Shown here: piece by piece, positions 38,797 to 50,033 of the stretch
How positions within the stretch are numbered: the stretch's first letter is position 1
How the letters are laid out: each line of letters opens with the position of its first letter
Assembly (NCBI RefSeq): GCF_003324165.1
Contig: NW_025407849.1
Span: forward strand, 372,001 to 436,000
Reading direction: 5' to 3'
From: Naegleria lovaniensis
Taxonomy: Eukaryota; Heterolobosea; Eutetramitea; Acrasida; Naegleriidae
DNA: 64,000 bases
The notes under the pieces: model-generated
The model's input: the letters and a program-made list of their open reading frames with translations, nothing else
Database searches by the model: none
Told to the model about the DNA's origin: nothing
Made by a program: the position numbers and the translations under genes

Positions 38797-40105
38797 TTAA
38801 TGCTGTGACAGCACACAAACGTCTGCCACTTGCTGCTGATTGACTAATTTGAATAGACATGCTTTAAAGCGAAGGACTTCTTTGGTTTGTTGCCAATCCT
38901 GACCCAACATGACCATGGTAAAATCACAACCTGGGGCAAGAATTAATAATTTCCATGAAGGATTGTCTTTGAGAAGATTGTTGATAGATGTCACAGGTGA
39001 ATCCTTCACAGATCCGTTGCTTGTAACGCCTATTGCATATCATTATTTGAACCAGTCGCTGTAAGAGTTCTCGTTTGTGGATAATACGTAAAATGAGAAC
39101 AAAAAGATGGATAGACATCGCATTCAAAGGGATACCTGGTGCTACCATCAATAATGGTTTGTTTCAAATTCACAGATTTAAAGCTTACACCTCCAACAGA
39201 GCTCGAATTTAGGTGCACAATTTCTTGACCAAGAAATTCAGAATTGGGTTTGGCACGCGACGAATGTTCTCTAATGTACAATGATCCATCCGCGACTGTG
39301 TAAACAACGCCACTTTTTTCCATCCTTACTTCTCTCAGGGCTTGTCCTGTTGCTTTCAAAACATCCACATGAGAAATATTGCTCGAAATATAATAAATAT
39401 CATTGTTATCAACCACGACCATAAATACATGATCGCCACTTCCTAAATGTGTGAATTTTTGATTTGGACCCAATTTTGTAATTGCTGAAGAAACATTGTG
39501 AAATACACCAATATTCGAGTTAGATATTGTGCTGTATGAGCAATATCCTGAAAAGTATACATTCTTCTGATCAGCTGAGATGAATGCAGAATGAAACCAT
39601 CCAGTACTGAACATGTAGGGCTGATACACTTGTAGGTTTGTTGAGCCGTTTTTCTCGGAACAATCATCATCTGCTTTAAATAAACATGGTTTTGGTGTTT
39701 TGATGTCGTCTTTTTGTCCAACAGCACATTGATCGTAACTGAACGATCGTTGGTTTCAATCGAATTCGTTCACACAAACACTTACTCATTCCGACCAAAA
39801 GCAAATACTTGTCCATCCATTGCTAAAAAGTTCATCAAATTCAATAATCATAACAATCATAATATAGCGCATATAAGAGAAAGGTTTTTCATGATGATGA
39901 GATGTGGATCGTTGGCAAAATGAAACTCACTTTCAAACACAACATGAGATCTTCCACATGAGATCTTCCGAACGGAATCATGATCTTGTATGACTTCAAC
40001 AAGATGAAAATTTCCATCATTAAAAGTGTGTCCGCATTGATGTTTCGTAGTTAATCCCGTACTCTTTTCCGTCATGAAATTTATATCAATAATTTGATTC
40101 ATCAT
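38797..40105 (-). CDS. RCC1-like protein, three exons
   Basis: Exon 1 (from ATG 40105) ends in RKISCGRSHVVFE. A 37-nt exon (39786-39822) encodes MDGQVFAFGRN, and exon 3 begins DYDQCAVGQKDD, so splicing reproduces the RCC1 consensus HVVxxxDGxVxxxGRNDYGQLGxG. Introns are 39823-39930 (GTGAGT...TTTAG) and 39740-39785 (GTAAGT...TTCAG). Further blades: GWFHSAFISADQKNVYFSG and LGSGDHVFMVVVDNNDIYYIS. The frame breaks near 39031-39040 and is reconciled by one base; the tail then reads GVTSNGSVKDSPVTSINNLL to the stop at 38797. Function unknown; a beta-propeller scaffold. Confidence 0.75.
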
Positions 40106-40231
40106 AGTTCAATTAATTTTGGATTGATTGAAAATTGATCGATTGGCGTTCCACCTACATAAATTTTTCTCATTTTTTTTTATTTGAAAACGAGAAAGCA
40201 TGAGCTGCACGAGGTTTCATCATAGCGTGAC

Positions 40232-41581
40232 TTACAGCTCAATCAATTCTTTTTTAGCATCTTGTTTAGGTTTCTTAGCTGCTTGTGAGTGATAGTGTTG
40301 TTTTGATAGAATTTGAGACAGAATACGCTTCTTTTCTCTCAACTCATTCTCGTCAGTGTCCTTAGTGATGGAGTTAATGGTAGAATAAAATTCTTGTTGA
40401 GTGGAAATGAAGGTATCAATAATTTTCTCGTCACGCTCCAACTCATTGTCATTATGTTCAATCATTTTCTCCAGAGCTTTGGTTAATTTTTGCATGTGTG
40501 CACAATTATCATATTCTCCATCTTGTTCAATTTTCCCAAAGAAAATTTCTTGAATATATGCATTATTTCTCAAATATCGTTCCAGAGCTTGCTTATAAAC
40601 AGTTTCATCCCATGTCTCGGAAATGGTAAGTCCATTTTGTTGTGCAGCAGGAGCATTCATCTTGGATGTGGCACTCAACATTGAGAAATCTTCACTTCCC
40701 AAATCCAAATTTGACGTTGATGAATTGGCAATATTTTGTTTCACATCTTCAACGGCTTGATTCACATAATGATTTGGATTTAAAAGCCACGAAGTTTCCT
40801 GTTGATATGAAGCCATTGTTGGTGCTCCACCAATCGGAGAAAACATTCCAATCATTGGTGAGAAGGGTTGAGAAATAAAGCCTGGTGTAAATGGTGAAAG
40901 TAAATTGCTGCTGCTACTGCTTCCAAAGCGAGGAGTTGCAGGTGTACTAAATATGGCACTGCTCGAGGAAGTTGGACTTGTACTACCGGCAGCTGCAGTG
41001 CTGCTAGATGCAGTAGTATCCTTCTTCTTCTTACGGGATCTACTCGACTTTTTCTGTTCTTTTGCAAGACTCTTCATGAATTTCTTCAAATCATCTTCGT
41101 CTTCGTGAGGAGCCACCTCTTCATCACTGTCATCATCAGCACTCGACTCTCGTTTGGTTCCTACCACCGGAGCAATACCTTCTTCTTGGCAAAGCTCGTG
41201 ATAATTGGATGTTCTTCTCAATTCAAGTTCCAACTCTTCATCGTCTTCAATGACCTTTCCCTTGATCAATCCGTTCTCTATGAGTTGATTCCAAGTACCG
41301 AAATACAATGGTTGATACTTGCTAAGCTCATCATAAATAAGTGGACAACATTTTCGAAAATGATTCTTAAAGTTGGTACCGAAATTACCAACAGCACGAT
41401 CACACATGGGACATACTCGGTACGTTGTAGTTTTTCTTTTTGATTTTGTGGATCCCGATTGAGACTCTGTGTTGATGTATCTGATGATGCTGCTGTCCGT
41501 ATCTTGAATAATCCGTTCTAAAATTTGTTTTATTTGTTCATCGGTCAAGTCCTCATCCGCTGACTTTTTCTTTTTGCTCAT
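40232..41581 (-). CDS. Zinc-finger nuclear-type protein, 449 aa
   Basis: Near residue 55, YRVCPMCDRAVGNFGTNFKN followed by HFRKCC looks like a single CxxC...HxxxC zinc finger, somewhat like BED or C2H2 fingers. The N-terminus is Lys/Asp-rich, residues 155-250 are a Lys-rich then Ser/Ala/Thr-rich disordered stretch with a likely nuclear signal (KKSSRSRKKKKD), and residues 320-430 are helical (TWDETVYKQALERYLRNNAY; ALEKMIEHNDNELERDEKII). I cannot name the family. DNA binding is inferred from one finger plus basic region. The frame is intact from the ATG at 41581, which follows an A run. Confidence 0.7.
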   Translation of the reverse strand: MSKKKKSADEDLTDEQIKQILERIIQDTDSSIIRYINTESQSGSTKSKRKTTTYRVCPMCDRAVGNFGTNFKNHFRKCCPLIYDELSKYQPLYFGTWNQLIENGLIKGKVIEDDEELELELRRTSNYHELCQEEGIAPVVGTKRESSADDDSDEEVAPHEDEDDLKKFMKSLAKEQKKSSRSRKKKKDTTASSSTAAAGSTSPTSSSSAIFSTPATPRFGSSSSSNLLSPFTPGFISQPFSPMIGMFSPIGGAPTMASYQQETSWLLNPNHYVNQAVEDVKQNIANSSTSNLDLGSEDFSMLSATSKMNAPAAQQNGLTISETWDETVYKQALERYLRNNAYIQEIFFGKIEQDGEYDNCAHMQKLTKALEKMIEHNDNELERDEKIIDTFISTQQEFYSTINSITKDTDENELREKKRILSQILSKQHYHSQAAKKPKQDAKKELIEL

Positions 41582-41710
41582 TTTTTTTACACCTTTCCAG
41601 AAGTGTTTGATGCTCTAATGTTCTTCAGTCTCGAGGATTGGAAAGTGAAACAAGCCATGAATGAAACTGAATGTTTCTGCACAATGAATGGATATCAAGC
41701 ATGACATATA

Positions 41711-42015
41711 TCATGATGATGATGAACTCATCGTATCACCAGCTATTTGTTTGTTCCTTAATTCTTGTCTTTTTTGATCAATTTCTCGGGTCAGTTCTAA
41801 ATATTCCTCCCAAACACAATTTTGACATCCGTTTCCACAACAAATGCTTGTATATTCCTCCATATCGGGAACTAACTTTTCTAATGATTCTAAAGAATGA
41901 GATTGATGAATTTTGAAATGAGTTCGGCTTTGTTTTCATATCTATTTTTGATGGTAGTATGGTAAGAGCAACTGTTATTATCATTGACCTTCTTCAATGA
42001 CATCATTGTTGGCAT
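41711..42015 (-). CDS. OXLD1-like (oxidoreductase-like N-terminal domain) small protein
   Basis: A very short gene that simple length filters miss. The C-terminal 50 codons from 41863 read ICCGNGCQNCVWEEYLEL then TREIDQKRQEL, the CCGNGCxNCVWxxY signature of the oxidoreductase-like domain family (OXLD1 in animals, usually mitochondrial). Upstream, a second frame starting at ATG 42015 (or 42003) reads MSLKKVNDNNSCSYHTTIKN then RYENKAELISK, and a short helical segment SLESLEKLVPD joins them if one A is added to the AAAA run at about 41910-41914, giving 101 residues. The CCGNGC cluster could bind metal. Function of the family is not established. Confidence 0.62.
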
Positions 42016-42349
42016 GGAGGCTGAGATATGAAAGTATTGCCTGTAATGCCATAAATTTACATTCCGAAATTTAGATTGAAAAATAATTTTGAAGGACTAT
42101 TCCGAATTGAATTCATATTATTCTAATTATTCTGATGAAAAAGTATGGTTATTGATGCAATTGTTGAGACATGAGTATTTTTTTTAAATATTAAAATTGA
42201 TTGAGTATAATTTATTATATTTAAATATTAAATACGTACATACCAAGGAACGGACTCTATCAACATTAATCATATAAAAACAACCACTAGTTGGAAATAG
42301 CAGGTGGAAATTTGCTTTAATAAATTCCGAACATTCGACAAATTAAAAA
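42016..42349. other. Intergenic, about 0.33 kb, very AT-rich
   Basis: Shared 5' region of two divergent genes (OXLD1-like and macro-domain). It holds long A/T runs (TTTAAATATTAAA around 42180-42230) and no other recognisable signal. Confidence 0.5.
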
Positions 42350-43528
42350 ATGCTTTCACAACAACATAGGGGCTCATTACTGAAATTTTCATCATCACTC
42401 TCCGGAAGAGTCATGAACGAAGTGCAACACCGACAACCACTCGTTCATGGAAATGTATTCTTTGTAAACAGTATAAAACAACAACTAGCCTTGTTTCATA
42501 GAATCAATCATAATAATGGCACAACAATGAATCACATTAAAGGAGCATTAAATGAACCTAATCATATGATTCAAAAACATGTTTCAAAATCATCATCGGG
42601 ATTTCATATTGTTTCTAGAAATTTTCATTATTCGTTATGGACGAGAAAAGAACAAGACTCTAAATTTACTCTCACCGATTATTCTGACAATGATCCCGAT
42701 CTTCAAAAACCAACATTTTCTGGAAAGGTCTCCAAGAATTATGTGCCTTTCCATGCAAGGCCAGGAGGTATACCACCAGAATTACGTGCTGTACGAAAGC
42801 AAAAAGAGGAAAATCCAACTAGAGGTATGGCCAAAACCGTGGGTCTTTCTGTTCTTGCAGTATTTATTCTCTATTTCATTGCTTCTAATCAATTTACACA
42901 AACCACAATGAAGGAAGATGTACTTAGAAAAACTGCTGTCGTTTTTAGGAGAAGAATTATGGAACTGCAAGTCACGAGAGGAGCTATCGAAAAGCAACAA
43001 GTGGATGCAATCATAATTCCAAACGATGACACACTTTCAAATAGTCATGGAGTTGCAGAACGAGTAGCTACTGTTGCTGGCCGTAATTATAATGCAGAAT
43101 GTGCTGCAAATTTACAGAAAAATCAAGGATCTCTGAAACCCGAGCAAGTGATTGCAACATCAACAGGAGGAGTAGATGCATCATTAACATGTAAAAATGT
43201 CATTCATGTAGTGCCTCCAACATGGAGTGGAGGAAAAAAGAATGAAGATTTGCAACTCGAACGCACAATATTTGCTGCACTTGCCAAGGCTGATGAATTG
43301 GAAGCAAAAATTGTCTCCATGCACATGCTCAACAGCTCTAATTTTCCGAAGAGAAGAGCTGCTGAAATTACGATTGACGCAGTTTTGAAATATGCCTACG
43401 AAAGAGATGTCGGTCAAAACACTCCTAGCTCACTTCAAGTGGTCAAGTTTGTGAATGATGACGAAGAGTTTAATCAGCAATTACTCGCAGTATGGGATAA
43501 AAAGAAGACAAAAGGTCAACTAGTCTAA
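42350..43528 (+). CDS. Mitochondrial membrane-anchored macro-domain protein
   Basis: The protein has 392 residues. Residues 1-110 are basic and rich in Ser, His and Asn, a plausible mitochondrial presequence. A single helix follows near residue 165 (TVGLSVLAVFILYFIASNQF). Residues 200-390 form a macro domain, which binds or hydrolyses ADP-ribose derivatives: LQVTRGAIEKQQVDAIIIPN (GxI...vDaIVNaAN core), HGVAERVATVAGRNYNAEC, then STGGVDASLTCKNVIHVVPP and AAEITIDAVLKYA. The usual glycine-rich loop GxGV is HGVA here and the catalytic Asn pair is IPNDD, so hydrolase activity is uncertain. Macro domain plus one membrane helix is an uncommon layout. Topology is inferred. Confidence 0.78.
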   Translation: MLSQQHRGSLLKFSSSLSGRVMNEVQHRQPLVHGNVFFVNSIKQQLALFHRINHNNGTTMNHIKGALNEPNHMIQKHVSKSSSGFHIVSRNFHYSLWTRKEQDSKFTLTDYSDNDPDLQKPTFSGKVSKNYVPFHARPGGIPPELRAVRKQKEENPTRGMAKTVGLSVLAVFILYFIASNQFTQTTMKEDVLRKTAVVFRRRIMELQVTRGAIEKQQVDAIIIPNDDTLSNSHGVAERVATVAGRNYNAECAANLQKNQGSLKPEQVIATSTGGVDASLTCKNVIHVVPPTWSGGKKNEDLQLERTIFAALAKADELEAKIVSMHMLNSSNFPKRRAAEITIDAVLKYAYERDVGQNTPSSLQVVKFVNDDEEFNQQLLAVWDKKKTKGQLV

Positions 43529-43555
43529 TTCCACACACATGATTCAATACAATCT

Positions 43556-46500
43556 TTACAAATTTGTCACCGTCTCATTAAGCATATTCTTATAATCCCA
43601 ATAGAATTTTGGACTATAAAAATCGTTGGCATAATGCGAATGGACTGATAATGCTTTCTCTTTGGACTGTCGACGCTTCTTAATAATTCGCTTATGGACA
43701 AGATTCACAACAACACACGACAATAACAAAACGGCTGTCAACAATGCCATCATGGTAATATGGAAAATGAAAACAGCACTTTGAGATAACTTGCTCGCAT
43801 AAAACAGCATGCTGTAAATCGTGTACAAAATTAAGGCAACCAACAATAATTCCACTAAGGTCACCATGTATCTTCTATGAGCCACATAATCCGATTTAAA
43901 TCCAAATATACTTCCAAAGGGCTGTCTCACAATATCGTTCTGAATATTCATTTCCACTTCTGAAACATGACTTGTCAATATAGTAGTACTTTCTGAATAC
44001 TTTGCCGTTTCACCTGTTGTTGGAGCATTACTCGTAATGTAATGGGTTTGTTTCTTGAGTGAGTGTTGCACTCGACGATGTGAATAATTTCGTGCAATCG
44101 TAAATCGATCCACAATATACCGTAATGTGAAATACACAAATCCAACCAACAAAATGAAGGGTGAAAATGCGCTAAAGGTCATCATGATTACAAATACAGT
44201 AAAAGTGGTTGCATATTGAGATTCGAGAGATAGGGCAGGACCTTCAGCAGATTTTAACTTGTCTTTGGGTTTCACATTTCTGTGAAATGCTTTGAATCCT
44301 TTCTTTTTCCAGAAATGACTGGTGCATCGAGTCGTTATTAAATACATGATCAAAGCAACCAATGGAATGACTGTAAATGTTAATCCCCACAAGGTCTTGT
44401 TCAATATAAAATTCATAAACAATGATCCATTATCAGCCATAAATAAATTCGAAAAGACCACACTCCAATTGTTGGGTTTGGTAAAAAAGTTCGTCACTCC
44501 ATCCAATGAAGTCAATACAAGGGTTGGAAAGATGAAAGTGTTGAGCCACAGAAAGATGGTCATTCTTCTCAATAAAGTTCTCTTATACTCGCCATAGGTT
44601 TTAAATTTTTCAAATTTTGTTAAAAACACAATGAGCACAGGAATCAGTGCAGAAGTCAACAACAACAAGATGGAAGGCAAATATTGGAAAAAGAAAGCAG
44701 CCATTGGTCCTCCAAAGCTCACAATTTGATCAATCACTGCTCGTATTTGAGGGATGGTAAACAATGCATCGACACTTGAAAGGATGGTGACAGGTGTTGT
44801 TAAAAATATCAAGATGAGCAACATGAGAATAAAGATGACCATTCGAATGATGACAGGTTTGATCCATGATTGTTCATATCGATCATAGAGTGAATTCCAG
44901 TTAATATCAGGTTGTTCGTATTTTGTTGAAAATGCTCTCATGTGAACTTTTCTGACTTTTCCTTCTGAAGCATGTCCTGTGTTGACAGCAGGAAGAGCAT
45001 TTCGTTCTGATCGAGTCAGAATATATTCAATTTCCTCACCATTCTCATCTCTCACTTTTCTCTTATAGGCTTGAATGTAACCTCCTACAGAAGCGTACTT
45101 GAGAGCATTTTTGAAAGCTTCACGCGATGCAAAAACCACATAACCAATACCACTTCCTACAATTGGACTATTCACACGATTGGGATAATTACTGGAATAG
45201 TCCAATTCGTCTTCAATCAACATGATTTGATTATAGAGTTCAATGATTTTTCGTTTGGTGTATGAGATGGCATCCACGCGTTGGACAAATTTTCGTTTTT
45301 TGTGTGAGTTTTCATCTTCTGAATTTGTGGTATTTCGTAGTGGATGATGCGAGGGTGACGGAGGAGGTCTCATTTCCAAGTCGTCCTTCTTTTCGAGAAA
45401 GACCAATTTCTTTGGTCTTTTTTCACTCTTTTTCATTAACCAATTGTAGGCTTCTAAATGTTCCAATTGCTTCTCGAACTTGGTTTGCAACTTGTCTCGT
45501 TGTGAATAATTAATGACATGATACGCCGAGACAATTTCTGTATTCTTGGGAGCATTTACATTACGTGAGTATTCACTAAAAATCTTTTGCATGGCTTCCT
45601 TAAACAATGCCTTATTTGTGAAATGTTTGGGAATGTTGTGAATTTCGAGAGTGAATGGAGAGACGAGTTGTGAAAAATGTGTTTCATCATGAGGACATCC
45701 CAATGCCATGTTTTGAGCCTGTAAATAAAAATCACAACCGGCATAACATCCCAAATAAGGTGAAAAAGAACCATACACACCTTCTTGATCACATCCTCGA
45801 TAATTAAATGTCTTCAATGCAGGATCATGTAAAAAGAGAAAACCCATCAAAAAGAGCCACAATGCCACTGAAAATATGGTGAGCAAGACATGAACCACTA
45901 AAACTCCAGGTAACTTAAGAACTGTGTTAATGGAGGAAATGACTAGGAATTGATCATTAGCTCCAACTTTCAAGCCAGTACTATTGGTCGTGAATTTTTC
46001 TCTTTGAATGGGATCCAATTGATTCTGTTGTGAAATATGAATGGGATACAGCAAGACGCTATACAAGAGCAAGAGAATGAGTAGTCCCCACCATAATAAT
46101 TGATGAAATTTCAAATAGGTTAAAACATCTCGTCCGTAAAATCTTAATACTCGTTTTTCATCTTTTTCAGATTGTGAAAATGGAGAAGTTTTAAAAGTTG
46201 ATGGCAATGATGACGAGTCGAGTCTTTTTCGTTTTTTCACAATGGTATACATCATTTGGAATGGAGCTTCGAGAAGACTCATCATGATGCGATACAAGAA
46301 GATTCCTCTTAATTTCCAATACGACCTTGTGTTCTTTCCAATGTCTTTGACTTCGACATAGCTACAATTGTCATGAAACAAGCTTCGTTCTGTGGCTGGA
46401 GGGGTAGATATTGGCAAGGCTGGTTGTGAGGCATCTCCTTGTGCAGCAGAAGTGCTTATTTGTTGATGATTCGTGACATCATTCTTCTTGGTAATAATAA

Positions 46501-46841
46501 CATTCTTGTTTTGAGAGTATTCATGTTCTTCTCGTCGTGAAGAGGCTGAGTAGGCGTCGTTGTCGTCGTCAAATTAGGTGAAATATCATACGCCGTTTTG
46601 GGATTAATCTGTGAAGTGGTACGAAATATTTCGCCCTCTCGATTCAAACACTTTTTTAGCAGAATCTTCTTCTTCTTCACATTGAAAATAGTACATCCAC
46701 GTAAACAACAAAAATATACGAGTGTGAAGACTACGAAAAGAATCAAGTTGATACCAATGGTGACGAACACTCCACCATTGGTAAAGAAGGGGCTTTGTTG
46801 CACGTTGGAAACAATGGCAGAGGGTTGATGATATCACTCAT
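43556..46841 (-). CDS. TMEM63: OSCA/TMEM63-type mechanosensitive cation channel
   Basis: Multi-pass plasma-membrane channel of the OSCA/CSC1/TMEM63 family opened by membrane tension. The amino end (ATG 46841, MSDIINP) leads to helix TM0 (VFVTIGINLILFVVFTLVYF). TM1 and TM2 follow near residues 210-270 (WWGLLILLLLYSVLLYPI; VLVVHVLLTIFSVALWLFL). The cytosolic domain has FTLEIHNIPKHFTNKALFKE and GYVVFASREAFKNALKYAS. The pore-forming half contains at least eight helices (IRAVIDQIVSFGGPMAAFFF, PSILLLLTSALIPVLIVFLT, and others). The end, FYSPKFYWDYKNMLNETVTN, is in line with the family. The frame slips near 46525-46535 and 46821-46824; one base at each reconciles the start with the main 953-codon frame. 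Total is about 1,095 residues. Confidence 0.85.
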
Positions 46842-47305
46842 GATATATATACGAGTTGTTGTTGTTGCGAATTGTTCTTCTCCTAATTTAGCGAACAATA
46901 AAAGACTTGTGTTGTTATGGATGTTCGACTAGAATAATTATTTGAAAATTTCTTACCGATAAAACAAGCAAAGGAAACTTTAAACTCGAGTATAAAAGCA
47001 CTGTCGCTGAGAGAGAATACACAACTACTATTTCAAACAAATTACACTCATTTTGGAGTAATTTCTGATGTGGTTATGTTTATAGTTGGACATGATTAAA
47101 AAAAATTGGTCATTTTCTATTTACACACTTACTGAGCTCAAATACCAAATTTGTAGAATGGTGAAATAAATATTTAACATAATTGTGGAATGAAAATTGT
47201 CATGAGTGACTGGTTTGTGCAATTAACGACCATTCCAATGAAATTCAACCAACATAACAAGATCCCATGTCTCATTAAATTGTATGTGAAAAATTCTATG
47301 CTAAT
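46842..47305. other. Intergenic, about 0.46 kb
   Basis: Lies between the OSCA start and the RAE1 stop. AT-rich, with AATAAA-like and TATA-like runs near 46890 and 46990, and no coding or RNA gene that I can support. Confidence 0.5.
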
Positions 47306-49039
47306 TCACAAGTTTTTTTGGACGAGAGCTGATTTGTAATGAGGGGTGCCTCTATTCTTGATATGTTCAGACGATGGTTGATGAATGACAATGCCCACTC
47401 GGTCAGCACTAGCATTTTCATCCAATCCATAACATCCTTTGCTATAGTCGTATTGAATGACATAGGCAAAAAGTGATCCAGTATCATTGAAAACTCCCAC
47501 TCCTACTTGTCTTTGATAGGTCTCTGAGGTATAGAGTTTTTGTTTAGAGTCCTTGTCCCAATAAAAAGCCTTCTTATCACCTAAAGATGTGTTTTTAACA
47601 ATATTTGTCACGTCATCGTTTGTGGTTATCATCGATATCATTGAAATAAGTGTCGCGACAGTACCAAAGTTGAGAATGAATTTCCGTAAATTTTCAATGA
47701 GAACATACCTCCAGTGGTTGAAAACGTTCCAAATACAGGATTAAAATCAATGGAATTAGGTGGGAAAACATCTTGAGCAGTTCTGTGACATTTGAAAATG
47801 AAATTCGATGAGGCATGAGCACTGTCGATGTGGCTGATTGAACATCTTCCTTCAACTGTACTGTATGCAAAACCAATACGATCTGGGAATAATTTCAAAC
47901 AATGTTTTTGTGTCTCACTTTTCAAACTACTCTTCCAAGATCTCATAGGAATGTTGGGTTGATGTAAATCAAACAATACAATATTACGTGGTTGACTGGA
48001 TACAATCATGAGAGGATATTTAACATCCATGGCTGTGATGCAACCATGAAGATTAATCTCCATTAATAAGGCCATATCCTCGTCGGAATCTGTAAGATCC
48101 CAAATTTTAACATATCCGTCCCATCCTGCACTAATAATGCATTTTTCTTCTTGCACATAAAAGACATGGTTTACAGCATCTGCATGTGCCCCAATAATTT
48201 TGTTCGAAACAGTGAGAATGTTCTTGTTCGAGAGAATTTGCTTGTTTTGATTGTTTGAATAATGAGTAAAGGATTGTTTTTCAGCACATGAGCTTGTGTG
48301 TGGTTCATTCACGTCGTTGTCATCCTTACTGACACTACCATCCTCATTCCCAATAAAATCATGAGTTTGATCCATACCAATCTCACCATTCATATCATCG
48401 GTGGTTGAGATGGTCATAAAATCTGTTTGGTCTTCCTGAATAAAATTATAGGTCATCATTTGTTGATCATCATAGAATTGAGTCCTGAATTGTGAATGGC
48501 AAAATAGGGAGAAGAAGAATTCGAATGGCTATGGTGATGATCATCATGAGTTTTTTGCATTAAATTTCTCTTGTACTTTTTGAGAGCTCGGAATGGAAAA
48601 TGTTGTCGAATTGTACCATCCGTATTGGCACTATACACAGCTCCAGTTTCTGGATCACAAGCAAAATATAGTACTCCCACTCCATCATCCTCTTCACAAG
48701 TATTGGTGGTTCGGAATTGAAAAAGAAAATGTGCTCGTACAAGAGATTGAAAATTGTCTCCTCCATAAATTTTCCAACAACAAATAGTACCATCATAGTG
48801 GAGGATAATAAATATTGACAATCTTCGGGTTGTTCCAATAACGCTGTGTGATCACTATTGTGATGATGATCATTCATTATCATCATGGAATCATCCAATG
48901 CTAAAACTCGACGATCAAGCCTAACAAATGCAAGATGAGAAATCTCCGAAACTGAAGCAATGGATGCAAAAGTCGGAAACTCCACATGATGTGTGTGTTG
49001 ATTCGTAGAGGGAAATGTGGTAGGGAAGAGGAATGACAT
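47306..49039 (-). CDS. RAE1: mRNA export factor RAE1/Gle2 (WD-repeat), frame interrupted
   Basis: WD40 propeller that docks mRNPs at the nuclear pore through Nup98. Start MSFLFPTTFPSTNQHTHHVE at ATG 49039, then SEISHLAFVRLDRRVLALDD, then HYDGTICCWKIYGG, AHADAVNHVFYVQEEKCIIS, GWDGYVKIWDL. The family-defining stretch is VEGRCSISHIDSAHASSNFI followed by FKCHR, the RAE1/BUB3 motif. An intron at 47581-47708 (GTATGT...TTTAG) restores FGTFSTTGG-DKKAFYWDKDSK, and YDYSKGC corresponds to YDWSKG of RAE1, which separates it from BUB3. A long Asp/Asn-rich insert follows blade 2. Frame changes near 48817-48822 and 48485-48495 each need one extra base. Confidence 0.85.
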
Positions 49040-50033
49040 TTTTTGTTCTTTAAACACTTTACAACTTCCACAACTTGGCAGCACAAACAAAAAAAAAAAA
49101 AGACTACCCTCCTCAAGACCATTGATCCAATGTCAAGTGTAACAAGCTCACTGAGCTATTCCTATTTAATGCCTTCTTTGCCGTTGTTTGTGGATATTTG
49201 AGTCTGTTCGTTAAATTCGGAAAAGATCCATTTCCCTTACTCTAACAAAATCCCGTTCTCCCGTTTGAACCTTATGTTGAATTTCAACACTAAATTTTCA
49301 AACATTGTAAATCGGCCGTTGGCTCAAAAATATCAACTCTTCCAACTTTATCAACATCTCCAACTTTAGAAAATTAAACAAATTTAATGCATTAGAAGAA
49401 TCTCAACGTCGAAAGACAAATTCATCGATCAGCGGCGCTTGGAAACTCCCATAAATTCACTCCGTTTTCAACGCTTCACGAATGAATAACAAATAAAATT
49501 AGCTGAAACAACCACGACGGTTGCTTTGAAGAAGAAGCCTCTTGTGAGCCTCTTAACCAACATTTGGTTTTGAGCTCTACTGTTGCAAGTAGTTCTCTCT
49601 CTTGGTTTGCATTCACACTCCGAATTGATATATACATTCTTCCCTATCATTCCGATATCGCTCTCAAATATTGAATCTAGTTTTCAAGCACTTCAATTAT
49701 ATTCCTTAACTCTCAAGTCTCAAGGGTTGAGAAGAAAACTTGTGCGTTGAACTCAGTACCATCTTCATTGTTTGTTAGAGAACATTACCCAATTCTTTTG
49801 TTAGGAACTTGGATTTCTTTCATTACCTTCTTCCTTTCGTTTTATTATATTGTTACATTCACGACTTATCATCCGACAACAACAACATTACCCATTTCTC
49901 CACTCTCTCTCTAGGAATCCATCTATTGATTCATCATCATCATGTTACTCTCTACTTCTTCCATGATCCCTCTCTCAAAGCCCGCAACCCTGTTGTGAAT
50001 GGTCTTCCTCGTTGTGCTGCTTCTGCTGCTGCA
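49040..50033. other. Long intergenic region, about 1 kb
   Basis: Divergent promoter region between RAE1 and the next gene. An open frame without an ATG runs from 49809 into the downstream gene and may be 5' leader. A 60-residue frame at 49468-49650 on the minus strand has no support. Polypyrimidine-rich stretches near 49790-49990. No RNA gene recognised. Confidence 0.5.

Noticed and set aside
49468-49650. 60-codon minus-strand frame in the RAE1 upstream region
   Set aside because: Cys/Arg-rich but no signature and within a likely promoter region.
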